From NCBI RefSeq assembly GCF_022213955.1, contig NZ_JAKNTW010000015.1, positions 1 to 64,000 on the forward strand: DNA of 64,000 nt, written 5' to 3'. Position numbers and translations under genes: made by a program. Positions 60,121-64,000 of the stretch are shown piece by piece (position 1 is the stretch's first letter; each line of letters opens with the position of its first letter). A model generated the notes under the pieces. The model searched no databases. It was not told where the DNA came from and was given only the letters and a program-made list of their open reading frames with translations. The DNA is from Dolomitihabitans soli (GTDB lineage Bacteria; Actinomycetota; Actinomycetes; Streptosporangiales; Streptosporangiaceae).

Positions 60121-61632
60121 TCAATGCCGGTACATCCGCCGGGCGGCTGCCGCGGCCCCGGCGCCGAGCGTGATCCCGCCCGCCAGGGCGGGCACCCAGT
60201 CGCCCAGCCGCACGTACGGCGTCTCCTCGACGGACAGCGGCACGTCCACCACGAACGCGCCGCGATACTCCGGCGGCAACCAGGCCAGCCGCCCGCCGCG
60301 CGCGTCGAACGCCGCCGAGGTGCCGCCCAGCTCGACCAGCACCGCCGGCCGGCCCGACTCGACCGCCCGCAGCGCCTCGAAGCTCGCCTGCTGCGCGTGC
60401 GCCCAGCTCCCGTGAAACGTCGTGAGCGACCCCTGTGTGATCGTCACGTCCACGCCCCTGCGGGCCAGGCCGCGCCGCAGGTCCGGAAAGGTCGACTCGT
60501 ACGAGATCAGCGGCCCCACCTGGCGGCCGGCCACCTCGAACACGGCCAGCCCGGCCCCGGTGGTCCGGTCCTTCTCGGCCGCCTCGGTATGCCCCGCGAT
60601 CCAGCCGAGCACCGGCCGCAGCGGGATGTACTCCCCGAACGGGACCAGTCGCTGCTTGACGTACGTGTCCACGACCCCGTCCGGCGTGTAGTGGTAGGCC
60701 GACTTGGCGATCCGGCCGGAGGCATCCGCGGCGTCCACGTTCACCAGCAGGTCGGCGCCCGTCTCGGCGGCTGCCCGGCGCAGCAGGCGGTCCGTGTCCG
60801 GGCGCTGGGCGGGGTCGAGGGCGACGCTGCTCTGACCCCAGACCACCACGTCGGGGTCGCGGCCGGCGAGCTCGCCGGTCAGCCGGAGGTGCGCGGCCAC
60901 GCGCCGCTCCGGGCCGGGTACGGGGCCCGGCTGGACGCCCGCCACGCGCATGACACCCGTCACGGCGGGCTCGGACCACACCAGCCCGGAGCACGCGGCG
61001 AGCGCGGCCAGCGTGACGGCGGCTCCCCCGGCGGCCAGCCGAACCGGTCGGCCCGCGTCCGGCAGCGCGGCGATCGCGAGCCCGGCGTTGACCGCGACCA
61101 GGGTGAAGCTGAGCAGCCACACCCCGCCGAGCGCGGCCAGCCCCAGCACCGGCCGCACCTGCCACTGGCTCGACCCGAGCAGCCCCCACGTCCCGCCGAG
61201 GTGCTGCCACGAACGCAGCGCCTCGACGGCCACCCACACCGAGGGCAGCACCAGCAGCGCCATCCCCGCCCTGGCCGGGGAGACGCGCCGCAGCAACCCG
61301 TACGCGACCAGCCCGAACGGCACCCACACCAGCCCGACGGCCAGCACCGCCAGCGGCCAGAACACGCCCATAAACGGCAGCACCCAGTGGTGCAGCGTTC
61401 CGAAGAAGCCCGCCGAAGCCCACCAGCTCCGCCACCCCGCCTCCCGGAACGTCCCCGCGCCGGCCACCAGGAGCAGGAACGGCACGAGGCCGAACCACGC
61501 CCACCACCAGGCGCTCACGGCAGGGAAGGCGAGCGCCAGGCACGCGCCGGTCACAGCGGCCAGCAGGCGCGGGCCCCACCGGCGCGCCACGCCGGCGCGC
61601 TCGGCCGTGATGGTGATGGACGCGGTCGGCAC
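60121..61632 (-). CDS. lnt: Apolipoprotein N-acyltransferase homologue with altered active site
   Basis: 503 residues: about seven N-terminal transmembrane helices (20-220) and a nitrilase-like domain (225-475), the Lnt architecture. The triad known from E. coli Lnt (Glu267, Lys335, Cys387) is only partly kept: VVWGQSS has Gln267 in place of Glu, YVKQRLVPFGEYIP keeps Lys326, and PLISYESTFP has Ser377 in place of Cys. Cys-to-Ser exchange is known in some mycobacterial Lnt homologues (from memory). The protein may be inactive as an N-acyltransferase or have another role. GTG start. Confidence 0.85.
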   Translation of the reverse strand: MPTASITITAERAGVARRWGPRLLAAVTGACLALAFPAVSAWWWAWFGLVPFLLLVAGAGTFREAGWRSWWASAGFFGTLHHWVLPFMGVFWPLAVLAVGLVWVPFGLVAYGLLRRVSPARAGMALLVLPSVWVAVEALRSWQHLGGTWGLLGSSQWQVRPVLGLAALGGVWLLSFTLVAVNAGLAIAALPDAGRPVRLAAGGAAVTLAALAACSGLVWSEPAVTGVMRVAGVQPGPVPGPERRVAAHLRLTGELAGRDPDVVVWGQSSVALDPAQRPDTDRLLRRAAAETGADLLVNVDAADASGRIAKSAYHYTPDGVVDTYVKQRLVPFGEYIPLRPVLGWIAGHTEAAEKDRTTGAGLAVFEVAGRQVGPLISYESTFPDLRRGLARRGVDVTITQGSLTTFHGSWAHAQQASFEALRAVESGRPAVLVELGGTSAAFDARGGRLAWLPPEYRGAFVVDVPLSVEETPYVRLGDWVPALAGGITLGAGAAAAARRMYRH

Positions 61633-61705
61633 ACCGCCCTGCTACCCCACCTGGCGCCCGTCACCGCCCCGGTCGCAGAGTAGAAATGATCAGTGCGCTT
61701 CCAGG

Positions 61706-62605
61706 TCAGAGCTCGGGCCTTACGGGGTTCAGGATGTCGGTGATCCGAAGGAACCCATCCGTGCCGTGGCCCAGTCCGATGACGCGGCGGGCCAAGCCTT
61801 CGGCCGCGCGCATCACGCCCGCGTCGATGCCATGCGACTCGGAGGTGTGCACGATATGGGCCATGGACGACACCGCTGAGGTGATCGGGTTGGTCTCGTC
61901 GGAGAACCTGCCGCTGTCCACTTCCTCAGCGGTCTGCTCGAAGATCGGGGGCAGGATCGCGCCGATTCCCTTGGCGAACGGCGCCAGCTCCCGCGCGGTG
62001 ATGCCCTCAGCCCTCGCCACCGCCAGCGCGTGCGCGTAGCCGGCCATCGCGGTCCAGAAGATGTCGAGCAAGGCGATGTCGTATGCGGCCGCCCGGCCGA
62101 TGTCCTCGCTGAGGTGGGTATGGGTGCCGCCCAGGGCGTCCAGTACGGGCCGATGCTCCCGGTAGAGCTCTTCTGGGCCGCTGTGGAGGAACACCGCGGC
62201 CGGGGTTCCGATAGTCGGGGTGGGCGTCATGATCGCGCCGTCCAGGTATCCGATGCCATGCCCGGCCGCCCAGGCGGCGGTCGTCCGGGCACGGTCGGGG
62301 GTGTCGGCGGTCAGGTTCACGACGGTACGTCCCTTGAGCGCGTCGGTGACCGTGTCGCGTCGAACGATGGCGTCCGCCGCGTCGTAGTTCACCACGCAGA
62401 TCACGGTCAACCTGCTTGCGGCGACCGCCGTTTCGGGCGATCGGGCGCCCAGCGCGCCACGCTCCACCAACTCCCGATCCTTGCCCGGCGTCCGATTCCA
62501 GATCGTGGTACGCAGACCGGCATCCAGGAAGGCGCCGGCCAGGGCCCGGCCCATGGGCCCCAGGCCGAGTACGGTGACGGCAGACTGTTCGGTGTGCGAG
62601 GTCAT
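61706..62605 (-). CDS. NADPH-dependent imine reductase-like oxidoreductase
   Basis: 299 residues of the beta-hydroxyacid-dehydrogenase/IRED superfamily. N-terminal Rossmann motif VLGLGPMGRALAGAFLDAG with NRTPGK after the second strand (NADPH preference), and a C-terminal helical domain with AAYDIALLDIFWTAMAGYAHALAVARAEG, typical of imine reductases. The usual catalytic Asp/Tyr position cannot be assigned with certainty. Divergent from an HxlR regulator that probably controls it. Confidence 0.88.
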   Translation of the reverse strand: MTSHTEQSAVTVLGLGPMGRALAGAFLDAGLRTTIWNRTPGKDRELVERGALGARSPETAVAASRLTVICVVNYDAADAIVRRDTVTDALKGRTVVNLTADTPDRARTTAAWAAGHGIGYLDGAIMTPTPTIGTPAAVFLHSGPEELYREHRPVLDALGGTHTHLSEDIGRAAAYDIALLDIFWTAMAGYAHALAVARAEGITARELAPFAKGIGAILPPIFEQTAEEVDSGRFSDETNPITSAVSSMAHIVHTSESHGIDAGVMRAAEGLARRVIGLGHGTDGFLRITDILNPVRPEL

Positions 62606-62655
62606 GACTCAACTCCTGCTTAGATGTCGACAAAGGTGATGAATGGGGTGTGAAG

Positions 62656-63006
62656 ATGACGCGCAGTCGTGCCCAGGACCCGAATGTCTGCGGAGTGACC
62701 GCCGCGATCGCCGTGATCGACGGCAAGTGGAAGACGATTCTGCTCTGGCTCCTGGAATCTGCTCCGCACCGTCCTGGCGAACTGCGCCGAAGACTGCCGG
62801 GCCTCACCGAGAAAGTGCTGACCCAGACACTCCGCGAGATGGAGAACGACGGTCTGGTCCACCGAGAGGTGCACGATGTACGGCCACTTAAGACCGTGTA
62901 CTCCCTGACCGCGTTCGGCCGCGAACTCTCCGCGTCGTTGGCGCCTCTTTCCGACTGGGGCCATCGTCGCCTGGAGAAATTGGCCGAGTCCCAGTCGGTC
63001 TCCTGA
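62656..63006 (+). CDS. HxlR-family transcriptional regulator
   Basis: 116 residues with the HxlR signature VCGVTAAIAVIDGKWKTILLWLLESAPHRPGELRRRLPGLTEKVLTQTLREMENDGLVHRE and one N-terminal Cys, the usual redox-sensing position. A GTG at 62650 is an alternative start. The 50-bp gap to the divergent reductase gene must hold both promoters and the operator. The interval 63007-63278 downstream has no gene. Confidence 0.93.
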   Translation: MTRSRAQDPNVCGVTAAIAVIDGKWKTILLWLLESAPHRPGELRRRLPGLTEKVLTQTLREMENDGLVHREVHDVRPLKTVYSLTAFGRELSASLAPLSDWGHRRLEKLAESQSVS

Positions 63007-63278
63007 TGCGCGGCAAACCTCCCCGTCTCGCCTGCATCTGACGGCCCTCCGACCGCCCACGACCAAGCTTCAGGCAGCCCCGGCCCAGCCGACAAGTACC
63101 CACAAAAAAGTGGCTACGACGGCGATCTGAAGCCCCCGGGAGGAACTCGGCCGCCGGTGCGTTCGCGCTGGGGGCGAGCGCACCGGCCGTCGGCGAGGGC
63201 ACCGCGCGGCACGCAGCCGTCGTGGTGTCGGTGCGCTTGATCGGAACGGGCCTGATGCACACGCCGTACTGCTAGCAT

Positions 63279-63294
63279 CTGGACAATTGTCCAG
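63279..63294. promoter_or_regulatory. 16-bp palindrome, probable TetR operator
   Basis: CTGGACAATTGTCCAG is a perfect palindrome 36 bp upstream of the TetR ATG. A second half-site (CGATTGTCCAG) lies at 63311-63321, still upstream of the start, which supports autoregulation. Confidence 0.8.
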
Positions 63295-63329
63295 TACGGT
63301 CGTCCAGGTCGATTGTCCAGGTTGGGGTT

Positions 63330-63905
63330 ATGGAGATAGCAGTGGAACGCGGGCGGGCCACCCGGCAGCGCCTGCTGAGGGCCGCGGTCGCGCTGGTCGG
63401 TGAGGTCGGATGGAACGGCGTCACCACCCGGCTGGTGGCCAAGCGCGCGGATGTCAGCCCGGGCGTGGTGCATTACCACTACGCCTCGGTGACGGATCTG
63501 CTGATCGCCGCCTGTACGGAACATGGCGGCGTGATGCTCGAGCAGATCTCGCAGGGTCTGGTCGAGCAAGAGGATCTGGCTGATGGGGTGACCTGGCTGC
63601 TGGGGGAGTTGGCGAGTTATCCCGCGGACGACCCGGCAGCGCTGCTGCTCGCCGAGGCGTTTCTGGCGTCCAGCCGATTGCCCGAGTTGCGCGCCGATCT
63701 CGCCGTTCTCCTCAACAGGTTCCGCGTGACCGTCGCGGAGTGGCTGCGCGCGCACGGTTATGAGGGCGACGCCGACGTTCTCGCCGTGCTGCTGTCGGCT
63801 CTGCTGGACGGTGTGGCGCTGCATCGCGGCGTTGATCCGGGATTGGATCCGCAGGCGCTGGCCGTACCGTTGCGGCGGCTCTTCGCTTCGGAGCCGCAGG
63901 CATGA
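63330..63905 (+). CDS. TetR-family repressor
   Basis: 191 residues with an N-terminal helix-turn-helix (about 8-56; LLRAAVALVGEVGWNGVTTRLVAKRADVSPGVVHYHYASVTDLL) and a helical ligand domain (ALLSALLDGVALHRG). The start at 63330 begins MEIAVERGRATRQRL and follows GGTTATGG; an upstream GTTGGGG may be the ribosome site. It is probably autoregulated and co-transcribed with the gene that starts at 63902. Confidence 0.93.
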   Translation: MEIAVERGRATRQRLLRAAVALVGEVGWNGVTTRLVAKRADVSPGVVHYHYASVTDLLIAACTEHGGVMLEQISQGLVEQEDLADGVTWLLGELASYPADDPAALLLAEAFLASSRLPELRADLAVLLNRFRVTVAEWLRAHGYEGDADVLAVLLSALLDGVALHRGVDPGLDPQALAVPLRRLFASEPQA

Positions 63906-64000
63906 CGGGCGCGGTGGGCGGAGGTGGCGGCCTGATGGTCCGCACGTCTGGCATCGGCTCCATCGTCGCTCGGCGGGCCGGCGGATCCGGGCAGGGGCGC
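63902..64000 (+). CDS. 5' end of a gene truncated by the window edge
   Basis: An ATG overlaps the TetR stop codon (ATGA) and the frame stays open to the end of the window (33 codons, MTGAVGGGGGLMVRTSGIGS). The tight overlap suggests a co-transcribed target of the TetR protein. Too little is visible to name a product. Confidence 0.5.
   Translation, partial: MTGAVGGGGGLMVRTSGIGSIVARRAGGSGQGR

Overview
The window is high-GC DNA from a filamentous-type actinomycete. The gene content points to Streptosporangiales or a close relative (inference): a CebR-box cellulose regulon with GH48 and GH5 cellulases, a WhiJ-type XRE/DUF397 locus, mycothiol biosynthesis (mshA), lpqE-carD, and many secreted proteins. 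Two blocks follow the gene order known around Mycobacterium tuberculosis Rv0474-Rv0491 (XRE regulator, HBHA-like protein, mshA, YbjN, gpm, senX3-regX3) and Rv3579c-Rv3584 (rlmB, cysS, ispF, carD, lpqE). These are the vertically inherited core; much of the rest is accessory.

1-13.5 kb, cellulose and repeat-rich region. A modular GH48 cellulase and a GH5 endoglucanase, each with a CBM2, are transcribed on the minus strand. A LacI regulator (CebR-like) overlaps the gene of a membrane Ser/Thr kinase. Perfect or near-perfect CebR boxes (TGGGAGCGCTCCCA) sit at the GH48 start and in front of the LacI gene, and a second palindrome (CTGAAACTTTCAG) is shared by the two cellulase promoters. Between them lie a WhiJ-type locus with a duplicated DUF397 gene, a 141-bp interspersed repeat in two near-identical copies plus one decayed copy, an ISL3 transposase scrap and a small secreted four-cysteine protein.

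13.5-36.9 kb, mostly core. HxlR/quinone-reductase-like pair; HBHA-like protein and its XRE regulator; BlaI/M56 peptidase pair with a 22-bp palindromic operator; methyltransferase; SDR; mshA, ybjN, gpmA; a two-component system divergent from an MBOAT/AlgJ-type O-acetylation pair; phoU against senX3-regX3; lpqE, carD, ispF (no ispD between them), two small GlsB-type membrane proteins, a DUF2637 protein, a PPOX-fold protein, cysS, rlmB and tRNA-Thr(TGT).

37-41.3 kb, decayed insertion zone next to the tRNA. A truncated tyrosine integrase, an IS3-type transposase tail, a histidine-kinase scrap, two small secreted proteins, an AraC regulator and a relic of a type I-E-like CRISPR array without cas genes.

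41.4-64 kb, regulator-effector modules. A NarL-type two-component system; MarR/MFS/P450/ferredoxin; two secreted serine hydrolases around an IS30-HTH/MarR fusion regulator; a protein with 44-residue tandem repeats; TetR/NmrA/SGNH with two operator copies; a lone secreted CBM2; fmdB-amiS-fmdA for formamide or short amide use; an Lnt homologue with two of three catalytic residues replaced; an HxlR/imine-reductase-like pair; and a TetR gene with a 16-bp palindrome. Many of these modules are divergent pairs with visible inverted repeats between the genes. The two strongest candidates for undescribed biology are the 141-bp repeat family and the 44-residue repeat protein.
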